Origin: Notospermus geniculatus | Taxonomy: Eukaryota; Nemertea; Pilidiophora; Heteronemertea; Lineidae | Assembly: GCA_002633025.1 (NCBI GenBank) | Contig: NMRB01000933.1 | Coordinates: forward strand, 122,055-186,054 | Direction of reading: 5' to 3' | DNA length: 64,000 nucleotides | Shown here: in pieces, positions 29,528-41,830 of the stretch | How positions within the stretch are numbered: the first letter of the stretch is position 1 | Layout: the number at the start of each line of letters is the position of its first letter | Translations under genes and position numbers: made by a program | The notes under the pieces: model-generated | Database searches by the model: none | What the model was told of the DNA's origin: nothing | What the model saw: the letters and a program-made list of their open reading frames with translations, nothing else

Positions 29528-31674
29528 ATGTCTCAACAGAACTTAACTTACAACGCTGAGACTCAACAGGCAGTCCAACACTTGATGCTGAACTCAAGTG
29601 CTTTTGGTGTAGGGCAGCATGAGATTCTGAGGCCGCCTGTTTTACGACACAGTTCCACACCTAGGCGTGAGCAATCTGAAAAAATTCTGCAAAATAGGCC
29701 TACCAGTTGTAGTGGTAGTCCTGAGCAACCGTCATCTATTATGATATCTCCTGAGGTGAGCTTGGGCTTAGATGATACTATTCTCGGTGTTACAAACGCA
29801 GGCATGGAATTTGAAGAGCTAAATGAAATGGCCAGGGCCATTGTGCTCACCTCTGTGACAGAGTATGAAGTGTGAGTAGCCTGGTGATACACTGAATGGT
29901 AAAAGATTAGTGCAGAAACATCGTAACATTTACTGCCGATGAGATATGGACAAAGTAAATTTTTCAAGATGGCCGCCTGGCAGCCATGTTGAAGTCCAAT
30001 CGCACCGAAATTTGGCATATAATTAGACGGTACCAAGACACATATTTAGGCACGGTTAAAGCATCCTAGCTCCCACTATTTATGAGGTGTGGGTCGAAGT
30101 CCATTTTTCAAGATGGCTCCCTGGCGGCCATATTTGACGTCGAATCTGACTGAAATTTACCATATATTTATATGGTACCTAGATACATATTTTGACAACG
30201 TTAAAACATCCTACCTACTCCTATTTATAAAATGTGGGTCAAAGTCCATTTTTCAAGATGGCTTCCTGGCGGCCATATTTGATGTCCGATCGGGTTGAAA
30301 TTTGGTGCATTCGTGTAGGGTGCCTAGATATATCTTCACACCAAATCACAACACTCTATGTCAAATAGCAATGAAATGTGCCACCAAACAGTGAATTTTG
30401 AACTTTGACCTCTGTGACCTTGAAAAGTAGGTCAAATCAAAAACCCGGGATTTATGTGATGAAGTCTCATCAGAGGAACCCACCATAAAAGTTTCGTGGT
30501 TCTAGCTAACCGCGTTCAGGAGTTACGGCCGAAAGAAGGTTTTCACAAAGCGCCCCCTACAGGCCAGAGTGTACAAGCAGCAGCGCTAAGTTTCGGTCCA
30601 GAGATAGTTTTTACCATAGGGTACCTGTACACCAAATTTCAAGTTTGTAACCCAAGCGGTTTAGAAACGTGCCACCCCTGTTAACGACGACGGACGACGA
30701 CGACGGACGACGACGGACGACACACCATGGGAGAAGCTCACCTCACAGAGGTGAGCTAAAAAGAGAGGCCGTGATATGCTGTCCCCTGAGAATGTTGAAA
30801 GTATGTATGGTGGTAAAAGAGGGAGAGCTGAAAATGAAATTACCGAAACAGGTGGCCCATCCAGTAATTCGACTGTAGCTACGCAAGTGAAAGGGCGTTC
30901 TGATAGTGAGAAGTTGGACTTCCTAGTATATACAATTCATAGTATGTTTGTTGCAAATGACACGAGGTTCACTCAGATCGATAACCGTTTGGATACTATT
31001 GAAACCAGTATCAAGGATCAGGTGGATAAGGCGGTGAACTTTGCACTCAGGGATAAGATAAGTGAAATAGATACTAGAGTACAGAGGCAGGTAAACGAAA
31101 CTATGAAGAATCATGGTCAGCAGTTACAACGAGAGGTAATGGATCAGGTTTCAGACCAGGTCAGGGCACTACGCAGTGATTGGGAAGAGAAGCAAAACAA
31201 ACTTCGTAATTTCATCGTGTATGATATTCCCGAATCAACCAGTACTATTATCAGTGAGAGAGTGGCTCACGATAAACGCGAAATTTCAGAGAGACTTGGG
31301 TCTCTTGGTCTCAAGACTCATTTCGGTACGGAACCAATTAGTACTAACTATGAACCTGACAACATCAACATAAGAAAGGTATTGCGTCTGGGTGAAAAGG
31401 TGTCTAGTGGTAGTGAACCTAATGGCGCTAAGGCTCAGTCTCGTCCGGTAAAGGTTATAACTTCATCGACGACTGAATGTGAGCAAGTGTTAAACAAATT
31501 CACCACTAGAGACAAGGAGAAACTGCAATTGAAAATTGCTCGTGACAGGACGAAATTGGAACTAGAAGAGTACAAGAAGTTGCGTGCCGAAGCTACTAGA
31601 CGTAAAGATGCTGGAGAAGGAGATTTCATTATAAAAAATATGAAGCTAGTGAAACTACGACAGCCCTTTCGAAA
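29528..31674 (+). pseudogene. LINE ORF1, interrupted
   Basis: The first segment, MSQQNLTYNAETQQAV..., runs to about 29831, where a repeat element begins. The frame resumes after it as KKRGRDMLSPENVESMYGGK and continues to 31674. The second segment has a coiled coil at about residues 45-140 of that part (FTQIDNRLDTIETSIKDQV and on), then NFIVYDIPES, the first strand of an RRM-like fold, and a basic C-terminal region. This is the ORF1p layout of L1/CR1-type LINEs, an RNA-binding trimer. Joining the two segments is inference from the frame match on both sides of the insertion. Confidence 0.55.
29832..30757 (+). mobile_element. Insertion with GTGCTCACCT start and terminal hairpin (Helentron-like candidate)
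   Basis: It starts near CCAGGGCCATTGTGCTCACC, a start shared with 36769-36790. It ends in a perfect 9-bp stem hairpin, GCTCACCTC-ACA-GAGGTGAGC (30735-30755), directly before the host sequence. The interior has two units of about 145 bp with TTTTCAAGATGG(C/T)T(C/T)CCTGG, a region homologous to 41460-41830, and a GACGACGGAC simple repeat (30683-30722). A 3' hairpin plus a short matching 5' end is typical of Helentron-associated elements; no protein confirms it. Confidence 0.5.
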
Positions 31675-32515
31675 GGCTTGTTGTACTTATGACTCGATGA
31701 CGCGAAGACTCGATGGCGCGATGACTCGATGACCGCCAGAATTATTCAATGAAATTCAGCAGGTTATTTCTAAGAAGTGGTATGGATCAACGGCGGAAGT
31801 GAACCGACGTAGTGTCCCCAGCTACCAAGAAGTGTAGTGAGGTTGATAGCGTAAATCATTAAATGAAGGGTAGCCTCGAACTAGGCCTATAGCTCCTAAC
31901 TCCTTGAGAATTTACTATGGGTCCCTTTTGAAAGGTTGCTGGAATTGGTCTTGTCTCCCTATTGCACACACCGGAGGAGGTATAGCTGTAATTTTCAGCC
32001 CTTTTGAGCAATGATTCTACTGCATGTTCTATGCCGGAAGTTTCCCAACGTGTCGGAGCTGCCACGCAAAAAGTAAATTCATGAAAATGACGAAATGCAC
32101 CCGGGTTCTTCATGTACTTCATGACGTCATCAGTTTTGTGTCACTTGCATCTTGGCAAGACGCACGTGACTGTACTTCTTCAAAACACTTGAACGAAAAA
32201 AAAAGTTTTGAATGAATTCCGCTGCTTCACGCACAACTACAATCATGCATTCTAAACGCCAAGACGTCACGGCTTTAGAGTTATACTAACAATGGGAATG
32301 GGTATGTGGTTTAACATGTCTAACGATGGTTATAAAAATATTCCAGAGGTGGCTTATTTCATCTTCCTAAAAATGTTGCATCGTAACCCAGTGTTTTGAA
32401 GTGGAAAATAAGGCATGCACCCATCAACATGATCAATATACAGGAATTTTAACTGGCCTTCTTCGCGCCTTCGAGTCATCGCGCCATCGAGTCATCGAGT
32501 CAAGTACAACAAGCC
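31675..32515. mobile_element. 841-bp TIR element with a 9-bp target duplication, nested in the LINE
   Basis: The ends are GGCTTGTTGTACTT and its inverse AAGTACAACAAGCC, followed inside by GACTCGATG repeats on both sides. CTTTCGAAA stands at 31666-31674 and again at 32516-32524. Removing the element rejoins ORF1 to a stop codon a few codons later, just before ORF2. A 9-bp duplication fits Mutator-like elements. No transposase is present. Confidence 0.75.
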
Positions 32516-35432
32516 CTTTCGAAACAACCCCCACCAGTAATGGTGGGGCCAGTATGAAACGCAAGGCCAGACCATTAAAAGTAATGTACACTAATGCTGA
32601 CACCTTGACCAATAAAATGAATGAACTTGTGGGTGAGATTAGCGAAATAATGCCAGACATGATTGTGATTTGTGAGGTCAAACCAAAAAACTGTCTTTTT
32701 CAAGTGACTGAGGAATGCATTCTTCTCCCGGGTTTTAGTAAACCTATACATAATTTGGCTTCAACAGGAAGAGGTCTATGCGTGTATGTAAGGGACAACT
32801 TAGGTATCAGGTGCGAAATCATAAATATGCAACATGTGTGTAAGGAGAGCTTGTGGCTGAAACTTTCGCTTGTAGATGAAATGTGTGCGCCTACCTTTGT
32901 GTGGGATGTATATACCGCAGCCCGGACAATTCCGATGTAGACAACAATGAGCTAGTCAATGTCTCCCTAAGGGAATTCATAAATATATCAAGTGAGAAAA
33001 CTGTAATAGTAGGTGACTTTAACTATCCCGAACTGAACTGGGCAACTCGTACAAGTACCAAGCAACCACCACCACACCCTGCGGCGACGTTTATGAACAC
33101 ATGTAATGAGCTGTACCTGCACCAGTTAGTTGAAGGGTGCACTAGACACCGCGTTGGCCAAAAACCTAGTCTCCTGGATCTCATACTGACTACTGATCCT
33201 GATAAAGTGTCTAATGTATGCCATAGGGCACCTCTCGGTTTGAGTGATCATGATATTCTTGTCTTTGATTTGAATTTGTCTGTTGAGTTACAAACCGGGG
33301 ACCGGAGTAACTACTTCATGTATACCAAGGGAGATTATACCAGGATGAGGCAGGATCTGCAGAAAATTGAACTTGCTAACATGCTCTCACAACTCAATGA
33401 TGTCAATGATCAATGGAAACTACTGTCTGACACCATCACTGGGCTCTTTGAGAAGCATATTCCAACTGGCAGAGGGAATGGTGCACATAAAACCAAGAAG
33501 CCGCTATGGATGAATGCTGATGTCATGAGGAAGGTGAAGCGGAAGCATTCAGCCTATCGTCGGTATCTTAATACCAAGGATGGTGCGGACTACCTTTTGT
33601 ACATTAGAGAGAGAGACCATGCACAAAAAATGATTAGAAAAGCAGTTAGGGACTTTGAAAAGAGCATTGCCAAAAAATCGAAGAAGAATCCCAAACCATT
33701 CTGGGCCTACTTTAAGAGTAAAACTCGTGGCAAAGAAACTATTCCTGAGCTTATGTCACCTAACGGAACCACTCATCAAGAAGATCTCGACAAAGCCACT
33801 TTGTTAAATGACTTTTTTGCGAATGTATTCACTACTGAAGACACTACTACCATGCCCCCCGCCTCCACAATACAGGTACAATACTGAGCTTTCTGATATT
33901 ACTATTACGGAAGATCAAGTAAGGAAGAAACTGGCAGCTTTGAACACGAGTAAAAGTCCCGGCCCCGATCTTATCCATGCGAAAGTGTTATATGAGCTTA
34001 GGGAGGAACTGATCCAGCCACTAACAATTCTGTTCAATGCTAGTATTCGATCTGGTAACGTGCCCACACAATGGAAGGTGGCTCGGGTAACGGCGTTGTA
34101 CAAAAAGGGCGATAAACATCAGCCAAATAATTATCGGCCAATAAGTTTGACATCGACTTGCGGGAAATTACTTGAATCCCTAGTGCGGGATGAAATTATG
34201 AATCACCTGTCATCTAACAATCTGATTGCTAGTAATCAGCATGGTTTTGTTGCAAAGAAGAACTGTGCCACTAACCTGTTAGAATTGATGGACCTCTGGA
34301 CAATAACACTGGATAATGGTAACGCAGTTGACGCTATTCTTTTAGACTTCGCTAAGGCGTTCGATTCCGTACCCCATCAGAGACTCCTTCTTAAGATAAA
34401 ATCTATAGGTATAACAGGTGACGTCTATAGGTGGATAGCTAACTTTCTACAGGGAAGATCGCAGTATGTTGAAGTTGGTGGTAAACGATCATCTGTAACA
34501 CCAGTGACTAGTGGAGTTCCCCAGGGTTCTGTCCTGGGACCAACCCTATTCGTGATATACATTAATGATATGCCTCAGGTAATTGCCGGTAGTTATACCA
34601 AGCTTTTTGCGGATGATGCCACGGCTTGTATCCCCCTGCCGACCTCAAGTCCTTCTGAGTGTAACCAAGATCTCCAGGCTGATTTAGGTGAATTGGTGCA
34701 ATGGTCCATCAGACGGCAGTTACGATTTCAACCACCTAAATGCAAGTATATACCGATTGGGCACAATCCATCATACACGTACGTCATGAAGGATACTGGG
34801 GGACATGCACATTATCTGAATAGGGTAACATCGGAAAGATGCCTTGGTGTTACTATTGACACAGATTTGAAATTTTCTAGTCATATGGATGCAATCATAG
34901 CAAAGGCCTACAGAGTCTTATTCACTATCAAACGCAGTGTTACAAGCAGAAACAAGACTGTTATTCTTCTTCTATATAAATCGCTAGTCAGGCCGATTCT
35001 GGAGTATGGCCAGGAGGTACGGCAACCGAGGCTTGTCCAAGATATCAATCGAATAGAAAGGGTGCAGCGGCTGGCTACAAAGTTCATAGATTCTGTACGA
35101 CATTTGCCATACACGGATCGACTAAAGCCCTCAACTTACCCTCCCTTGCCTTCCGTAGGAAGAGAGGGGACATGATTATAACTTATAAAATTATGAAGGG
35201 GCTACTTGCTTGTCATATCCCCTTATCCCTGAATACTAGCTGTACAAGAGGTCATAATTTTAAGTTGCACACTCACCGAGCAAACAGGGAACTACGCCGG
35301 CATTTCTTTTCTAATAGGATTGTGGAGACATGGAATAAGCTTCCAATGGATGTAGTGAATGCACCATCGGTGGATTGTTTTAAGGCGAGACTTGATAGGT
35401 ATCTGGGGCAGCCGCCCAGACAAATTCTTTGA
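32516..35432 (+). pseudogene. LINE ORF2 (APE endonuclease and reverse transcriptase), three frameshifts
   Basis: From the Met at 32554 the frame gives VMYTNADTLTNKMNEL and PDMIVICEVKPKN, the start of an APE-type endonuclease. The frame then shifts near 32870, after which GCIYRSPDNS, VGDFNYPELNW and LGLSDHDIL (the SDH motif) follow. A second shift lies in the C run near 33856. The RT then has KSPGPD, NYRPISLTS, LDFAKAFDSVPH, GVPQGSVLGP and LFADDAT, so the catalytic Asp residues are intact. A third shift near 35127 precedes the tail RRHFFSNRIVETWNKLP, which ends at 35432. Known role: target-primed reverse transcription. The copy cannot make a full protein. Confidence 0.8.
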
Positions 35433-35880
35433 GTAGTGGTGCCCCCTGCTGCGTGAACCATATACTTTTATTTATTGTGCACGCCTTTCTTATTTAGTTT
35501 TTCTTGTTTATGTTGACGCTTCAGTGTCTGCACGTTCTTTAGACTTTTTAAGTCTAAACTCTGAATTCTCTTCTTGTGCTTGCAGTGAGTTTTCTGCTGA
35601 TCAAGCATTTCGGATTGGATTTCAAGTGACGTTGTTATAACTATTCATTGTGGAACACGTAAATCGAGGAATACGAAATTTTTGGGAACATAACGATTAT
35701 TTTTTGGATGCTTATCGATTATCAAATTGAGGATTCGAGGAACTTATTGTAACTTGCGCCAAATCATACCCCGTCGCGCCGCTGCGCAGGTTACAGTTAT
35801 ATTTTTGACATCATACTGCACGGCAAAGATCCTTTAAGGACCAGGAGGCCGTTATTACTATACTACTATACTACACTATG
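35433..35880 (+). other. LINE 3' UTR
   Basis: This is a non-coding stretch after the ORF2 stop, ending in TACTATACTACTATACTACA-like repeats near 35856-35878. No further frame is seen. Confidence 0.45.
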
Positions 35881-36004
35881 ATATTTTATCCGTCACGCTT
35901 ATATCTGATGGCATAACTCGGCTTCTTTACCACCTAGAGCAACATGAAAAAGTTCTACCATTGGGTTTTCATACCCTATGAATCGAATGAGCTGATTACT
36001 TTTG

Positions 36005-36330
36005 ATCTGAGATGTTGGGGTCATGGTGATATCAATATGATCAGAGGTCAAGGTCAACCTTGAAAATATGAAATACCTCTGTCTGTGGTAGAGATAGACA
36101 TGGTATCACCCATACCTAGGGTATCAGTGATGCCCATATCGATTATGCAAGGACCTCGATGATCAGAGGTCAAGGTCAAGGTCAAACTTGATAATTTGAA
36201 ATACTTCTGCCTGTGGTAGAGGTAGAGGCATGATATCAGCCATACCGGTACTTAGGTTATTGAGGATGCCCATTTCGATTAGGCAATGACCTTGATGATC
36301 AAGATCAAAGTCAAGGTCAACCATGGGATG
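36005..36330. repeat. Tandem repeat, about 135-bp unit
   Basis: Units recur from about 36030, 36160 and 36295, with GATCAGAGGTCAAGGTCAA, then a TGTGGTAGAG block and a GATGCCCAT block. A short repeat of about 20-28 bp (CTGATCTCTATCAATGTA) follows at 36382-36470. Confidence 0.6.
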
Positions 36331-36768
36331 AGTTATTGACATAAGATCAAGTTCTGTGGTTTCATCGGAATTCATCAATCAAGGTATCCTGAACTCTATC
36401 AATGTATCCTGATCTCTATCAATGTAGGGCCTATCTGATCTCTATCAATGTATCTTGATCTCAATATACCGTCCATGTAGAAGTACCTCTACATCGGGAA
36501 CCATACGACATTTACGTCATCTTGTTTTGTTCTTGTTTTTGATTGGGGTGATACATATAGACAGTCGTCAGGTAATGGGTCAGACCTGCATTCGGGGTAG
36601 TATCGACCGTTGTTTCAACTTGGTTTCTTTATCTTATTCCTTCATCATCTAAATGAGTTATCTTCGGTCTACTGACTGATGGTATCAATGTTGTGCCGAT
36701 CGATATGTTGCGATAACCAGTTTTAATGATTCGACTGACAAGTCGCCAAAATGCTGGCATTGCAAGAC

Positions 36769-37275
36769 ATTAAACTGCCAGGGTCATTGTGCTCACCTAG
36801 TGTCGCCATAGTTGTTATTGAATTATGAGGACATTGCCCATCCTACTATGCCACAGAAATGAAATCATTCGGGCAAGCTTTTCGGTAGTTACAGTCCGGA
36901 ATACAAAATCAAGATGTCCGCCTGGCAGCCATATTAAATATCAGATCACAACCGCAATCAATAGGCCGCCCCCCCCCCCAACCCACTCCCCTAGGAAATC
37001 AATCGGGCAAGCCATTAGGCAGTTGTAGTCCGAAATTCACCAAGGTGTTCAGTCTTACCTACTTTTGTTGGCGACGAGGAGAGGTAGAATTTTCATTTTA
37101 AGATGGCCAACTGGCGGCCACATTTCGAACCCGATGAGACTGAAATTTGGCGCACAATCAGAGGATACCTTTATACACATTTAGACAAGGTTGACAGAGC
37201 CTAACTTGAACAGTTTTTATATGGGCCAAAGTCCATAAATTTTAGCTCAGCTGACCAAAGGTCAGCGGAGCTAGT
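36769..37275. mobile_element. Hairpin-ended repeat elements, fragments
   Basis: GCCAGGGTCATTGTGCTCACC starts one element, as at 29832. At 37244-37272 a hairpin AGCTCAGCTGACC-AAA-GGTCAGCGGAGCT marks the end of a related element that probably runs rightwards in inverted orientation. AAGATGGCC(A/G)CCTGGC-type phrases between them are typical of the family here. Confidence 0.4.
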
Positions 37276-37844
37276 CAAATGAATATTATGAAGTACATGT
37301 ACCGTACTAGATTCTGTGATGTCACTCCTTCACTCCATCTGTCCAACTATGCCCGACGTTTTGTAACCGTAATAGCTAGAGACTCCAAATTATATCTGAA
37401 GGTTAGCCCTTAGTGAACTCTCCTCGGAAACAAAAAATGAGCGCGATTTGACCTATATTAGGCGCACCAGGGGGCGTTTTGTGTAAAATGAAATATCACA
37501 ATATCTCAGCCCCTATGATAAATATGTAGACAAAAAGTGATGGAATAGATAGGTTGATATTTTCTGCATCAGTTCAAAGGGAAGTTAATGTCAGATCTGT
37601 TCACCAGGGGGCGCTATTCAACAAAATAAAACACAGGGGTATTTGAATTTCCGCGCCTTCTGCGCCAGCGTATCATTTGCCAGTGTCTGACGTCATCATC
37701 ATTGGAACTCTCAGCTACGGCCTGGAGTCTGCATTCAGCAGTTCAATCGCCTACTTCGAAGGAGTACAGCACAACTAAACAATGAGACGCTAGTTAAGTT
37801 CTTTTTTCATTCTAAGTACCTAATTAAGGGTAATCAGTGGTCTG

Positions 37845-38201
37845 GGCAGGAGACACCATATCACCCCTGTCCTTAACAACCTACATTGGCTACGAGTTGC
37901 TGAGCGAATTGAGTACAAACTCCTTATCCTGTGCCATAAATGTGTCATGGGTACTGCGCCAGCTTATCTGAGAGAGCTTATACAGATCCATTGTCCGTGT
38001 CGACAACTACGCTCTTCTGAGGGTCTGGTGATGGTGCAGCGAAGAGGGAGACTTTCCTCCTATGGTGACAGGGCGTTTGAGTGTGCGGCACCTAGGTTGT
38101 GGAATCAGCTTCCACCTGACCTGCGTCAAACTAAAAGCACCAAGGTGTTCGCACGCCGACTGAAAACCTCTCTCTTCGCTCGCTACACCAGTCACTCATA
38201 G
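37845..38201 (+). pseudogene. LINE reverse-transcriptase C-terminal fragment 2
   Basis: The open frame begins near RRHHITPVLNNLHWLRVAER and runs through RAFECAAPRLWNQLPPDLRQ to a stop at 38201. This is the usual post-RT tail of CR1/L2-type ORF2 proteins (LHWLPV...YK...APRLWN-LP). The sequence differs from the 35-kb LINE, so it comes from another family. It is 5' truncated. Confidence 0.65.
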
Positions 38202-38604
38202 AATGTGATAGTGTCACTGATCACTTCTGTGGAGTTTGGCACTCTAAATCTCTTTCATTTTCATTTAATTTTTATTTCATTTTCAATTACACGCAATTAT
38301 TACCAATACTGACGCTGGCATTGGGAGTTTCGACAGTTGATCGCCTGCTCTGCCCTCGGCACTCAAATGAATAAGTAATAAGGCGGCAGTCTCGTCACTG
38401 GGTTGATTCTGATGACGTCAGAGGCCTGTGGTCGTCTATCGTAGCGAGAGAACGAAGAAGGACCAATTGACATGACCATGAACTTCCACTCGAATCTCGA
38501 AAATCACTGTACGTACCTGTATCATGAAATCTCAGCCAAATTTCGACAAAATATCCACAACTCACACTCTTCCCCATATGATTAAAAATCAATGCCTGCA
38601 AGCC

Positions 38605-39440
38605 GGTTTCTATTTCACATTCTTTACTTGTATCTCCTTTATTTGTGAGCCCTCGCATAACATAAAACTGTTAGGGTTCGGAGATTGTTTGGATTACTGG
38701 CAGGGTACTGATGGACGCCTCGTTTAAACATGGGCCATTGAACCATCTTTTTTGAAGATGGGGATTTGGCCTAGTGGTTTAAGGTTTGCTGCCCCTTAGT
38801 GCTGGCGATTGATGCCTTATGCGAGGGTCCGTGGGTTCGATTCTGGTAGGAAGCAATGTCTTTCACCTATGAAACCCGATTTCTATTTCATATTCTTTAC
38901 TTGTATCTCCTTTATTTGTGACCCCTCGCATAACATAAAACTGTTTGGGTTCGGAGATTGTTTGGACTACTCGCAGGGTACTGATGGGCGCCTCGTTTAA
39001 ACATGGGCCACTGAACCATCTTTTTTGAAGATGGGGATTTGGCCTAGTGGTTTAAGGCGTGCTGCCCCTTAGTTCTGGCGATTAATGCCTTATGCGAGGG
39101 TCCGTGGGTTCGATTCTGGTAGGAAGCAATGTCTTTCACCTATGAAACCCGATTTCTATTTCATATTCTTTACTTGTATCTCCTTTATTTGTGACTCCTC
39201 GCATAACATAAAACTCTTTGGGTTCGGAGATTGTTTGGACTACTCGCAGGGTGCTGATGGGCGCCTCGTTTAAACATGGACCATTGAACCATCTTTTTTG
39301 AAGATGGGGATTTGGCGTAGTGGTTTAAGGCGTGCTGCCCCTTAGTGCTGGCGATTGATGCCTTATGCGAGGGTCCGTGGGTTCGATTCTGGTAGGAAGC
39401 CATGTCTTTCACCTATGAAACCCGATTTCTATTTCATATT
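38605..39440 (+). repeat. Tandem array of a tRNA-like repeat, 273-bp unit, about 3 copies
   Basis: Each full unit has a tRNA-like head (box A-like TTGGCCTAGTGG and box B GGGTTCGATTC) and a tail with TATTCTTTACTTGTATCTCC and ATAACATAAAACT. Heads begin near 38758, 39031 and 39304, so the period is 273 bp. The 5' unit lacks a head and the last unit lacks most of its tail. The acceptor ends do not pair, so these are SINE-like rather than true tRNA genes. Confidence 0.7.
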
Positions 39441-39609
39441 CAATGCATGCAAAGATGATTTTCATGTGGCAATTTCTTCGTTGATCTGGGCAAACGTTTT
39501 ATTTTATACATGGAGCTATAGACAGACCGTCATCATCGGACTTAGAGTATTTTCAGTAAAAAGGAAAACACTAAGAGAGAAGAAAGGGTGAAAAAAGTCT
39601 CGTTCAAGT

Positions 39610-39680
39610 CGAGAGCCGAACCAGGGACCTTCGGATTAGTAGGCAAAGGCTCTAGCCGACTGAGCTGCCGAGGCAGCTGG
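39610..39680 (-). repeat. tRNA-like sequence (SINE head or pseudogene)
   Basis: On the minus strand: box A-like GGCAGCTCAGTCGGCTAGAG and box B GGTTCGGCTC. The anticodon loop is too long and no good acceptor stem forms. Confidence 0.45.
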
Positions 39681-40239
39681 CAGCGATGGGGTTGAATCTA
39701 GGTCTTACTTAATTTTAATAAATGTAATATAATATCAGTATAATGCTAACCCTGATCAAAACCTTTTCTTTTAGCCCCAACCTTACCCATAACCCTACCC
39801 CATCCCTAAACCTTACCGCCCGGGGCAAAATCAGCCCCCACGCGCGTTGAAAAAGCACTTTACTCGCGAAGAAGTGGCCCTCTCACGTCTATAACAGTAA
39901 CAACAGTGTACATATGCGCATGCGCATAACTGGGATGACGGTCTGTCGTTAGCCCCATCATATTTTATAGATTGTCGTGTCAAAACGGGGAATCCCCTTA
40001 TTCCAGGACTGCCGCGAATTTTGCCGAAGACACGTCTGCCGGAAGTGCGCGACGCCTCCAGTCCTCGGCATATTCCAAAATACGAGTTGCAGAAATAGAA
40101 TTACATGCATGTCAAAGTCAAACAAGAAGAATGGCAATGATGATTTTATAGCTCCCTATTCACCATGGATTAATTCATGTGAAAGGTGTCAATAGGTAGG
40201 CCTACTCAGGCCTAGAGCTCTCGATTCACCAAGACTCTC

Positions 40240-41060
40240 AACATGATAAACTGCTTCCCACCCAATCCCGTGGGGTCTGATAAGCTCTTCATCAATTCAC
40301 CAAGGAATGAAGGCCTACATGTGGTATTAGAGAGGATGCGCAACTTTCCGACTCCGACTCCGACTTCTACTACGAGAATGAATTGCAGTCCGCTATGGAC
40401 ATCCTTGATAAAAACGACTTGATAGAAGTTTTCAATTCGTCAAACACCATAAATTGAAGGCAGAAAAAGTTGGCCTTACAAATCGGAAGTGCGGATAAAT
40501 AATGAATATTGAAGTCGTAATCAGAGTCGTTACGACTTGAGACACGACTATGATATTTGCGATTTATGTGCACTTCCGAATACGAGTCAAAATTATTCTA
40601 CCACAAAGGTATGGCATTTTACAATTTGCAAACGTCTGTCAAATCGTTTTTATCAAGGATGTCCACATCGGACTGCAATTCATTCTGGTAGCTGAAGTCG
40701 GAGTCGGAGTAGGAAAGATACGCATCCTCTCTATTAACCCCTTCCCACCCAAGGGGTCTAATACCAACCAAGGATTGTTTCGTGCTGTATTAACCCATTC
40801 CCCGGTAATTTCCCAACCAAGGGCGGTCTATACAGTATCTGACATATATCTCAATTCACCAAGGATTGCATGTCTATCTTGCAACATTAAAATTTAACCC
40901 CTTCCCACCGCCCAAGGGGTCTAATACCAAGGATTGTACGGTAGCATGCTTCCGATTAACCCCTTCCCAACCAAGGGTGGTCTAATAAAGTATCTGACAT
41001 GTATCTCGATTCACCAAGAACTTTAGGCCTGTCATGTGCAATATTTAATTTAATAACCTC
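40240..41060. repeat. Degenerate tandem repeat with an inserted MITE
   Basis: Units contain AACCCCTTCCCACC(C)AAGGGGTCTAATA and CGATTCACCAAG, near 40255, 40737, 40797, 40896, 40957 and 41050. The MITE at 40328-40733 is inserted in the array. Confidence 0.5.
40328..40733. mobile_element. Long-TIR MITE, complete copy (about 406 bp)
   Basis: The ends are TTAGAGAGGATGCGCAACTT and the inverse of ATAGAGAGGATGCGTATCTT, with arms over 150 bp including CATCCTTGATAAAAACGA. It is homologous to the truncated copy at 24648-25022. Confidence 0.75.
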
Positions 41061-41459
41061 TTCCCATTCTATTCACTATATTTCAGGTGGACCTGGTTGC
41101 CGAAGCACCCCAGATTGCTGATACTGCTGTTGCTAAAGAGGGGTGCAAGGAAGTGTCCTGAATTTGAAGAACTCACTCTCAGCCGACAGAACAGGAATCC
41201 CAATTGGGGAACTGTCAAAATCATAGAACAGAGAAATCTTCGCCACAAACGAATTATTCTCCTACATGTATGCAAACCGTATGCTCTCCAAAATAAAATG
41301 TGATTCATTCTTGGCAAAATTGTATAGGACTAGTCATAATTAGCAGACTTAATTCCATCCAACTATGCACATTTGGTGAATGAAATTTGACATCACCCAC
41401 TAACCTTCCTATGTCTGCAGTCCCCCTGACATGCCTTATCACGGGGCATCAAATGTCAG

Positions 41460-41830
41460 CTTGTTCAAGATGGCCACCTGGCGGCCTTATTTTACTTCCT
41501 ACTTGTATCAAGGGATCCTTTGCAAATGTACCATCTTCACACTAAAATTATAGAACAATCTGGGTCAAGTACCCACGAAACGTACCACCCGACGACGAAA
41601 TGTTCGACTTCGACCTCTGTGACCTTGAAAAGCAAGGTCAAATCAAAAGCCCGGGATTTATGTCATGAAGTCGCATTTGATGAACCCACCATAAAAAAAA
41701 TCGTGATTCTGATGTACAGAGTTCCGGAGATATGGCCAAAAGGTTTTCACAAAGCGCCCCCTACAGGCCAGAACGTAAAACCAAGTGTGCTAGATTTCTG
41801 CCTGCAGATAGTTTTTGCATTGGTGCCTAC
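41460..41830. repeat. Internal fragment of the hairpin-ended element family
   Basis: Similar to 30260-30640: CAAGATGGCCACCTGGCGGCC, GACCTCTGTGACCTTGAAAA and AAAGCGCCCCCTACAGGCCA occur in the same order. The ends are missing. Confidence 0.55.

Larger units (their letters stand above)
29528..35880 (+). mobile_element. CR1/L2-like non-LTR retrotransposon (degraded, with two nested insertions)
   Basis: ORF1 (29528 to about 29831, then 30758-31674) and ORF2 (32516-35432) give the two-ORF layout of a Jockey-group LINE. ORF2 carries an APE endonuclease, then a linker, then RT. The tail ends near 35855-35880 in TACTA-type short repeats, as CR1/L2-like LINEs often do. Two elements interrupt it (about 29832-30757 and 31675-32515). 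ORF2 has three frameshifts, so the copy is dead. The clade is assigned from the C-terminal tail and is only approximate. Confidence 0.7.

Noticed and set aside
38758-38860. True tRNA genes in the 273-bp array
   Set aside because: Box A and box B are present, but acceptor and anticodon stems do not pair; the unit repeats with a SINE-like tail.
39770-39830. Telomere-like CCCTAACC phrases
   Set aside because: Irregular and short; not a tandem telomere repeat.
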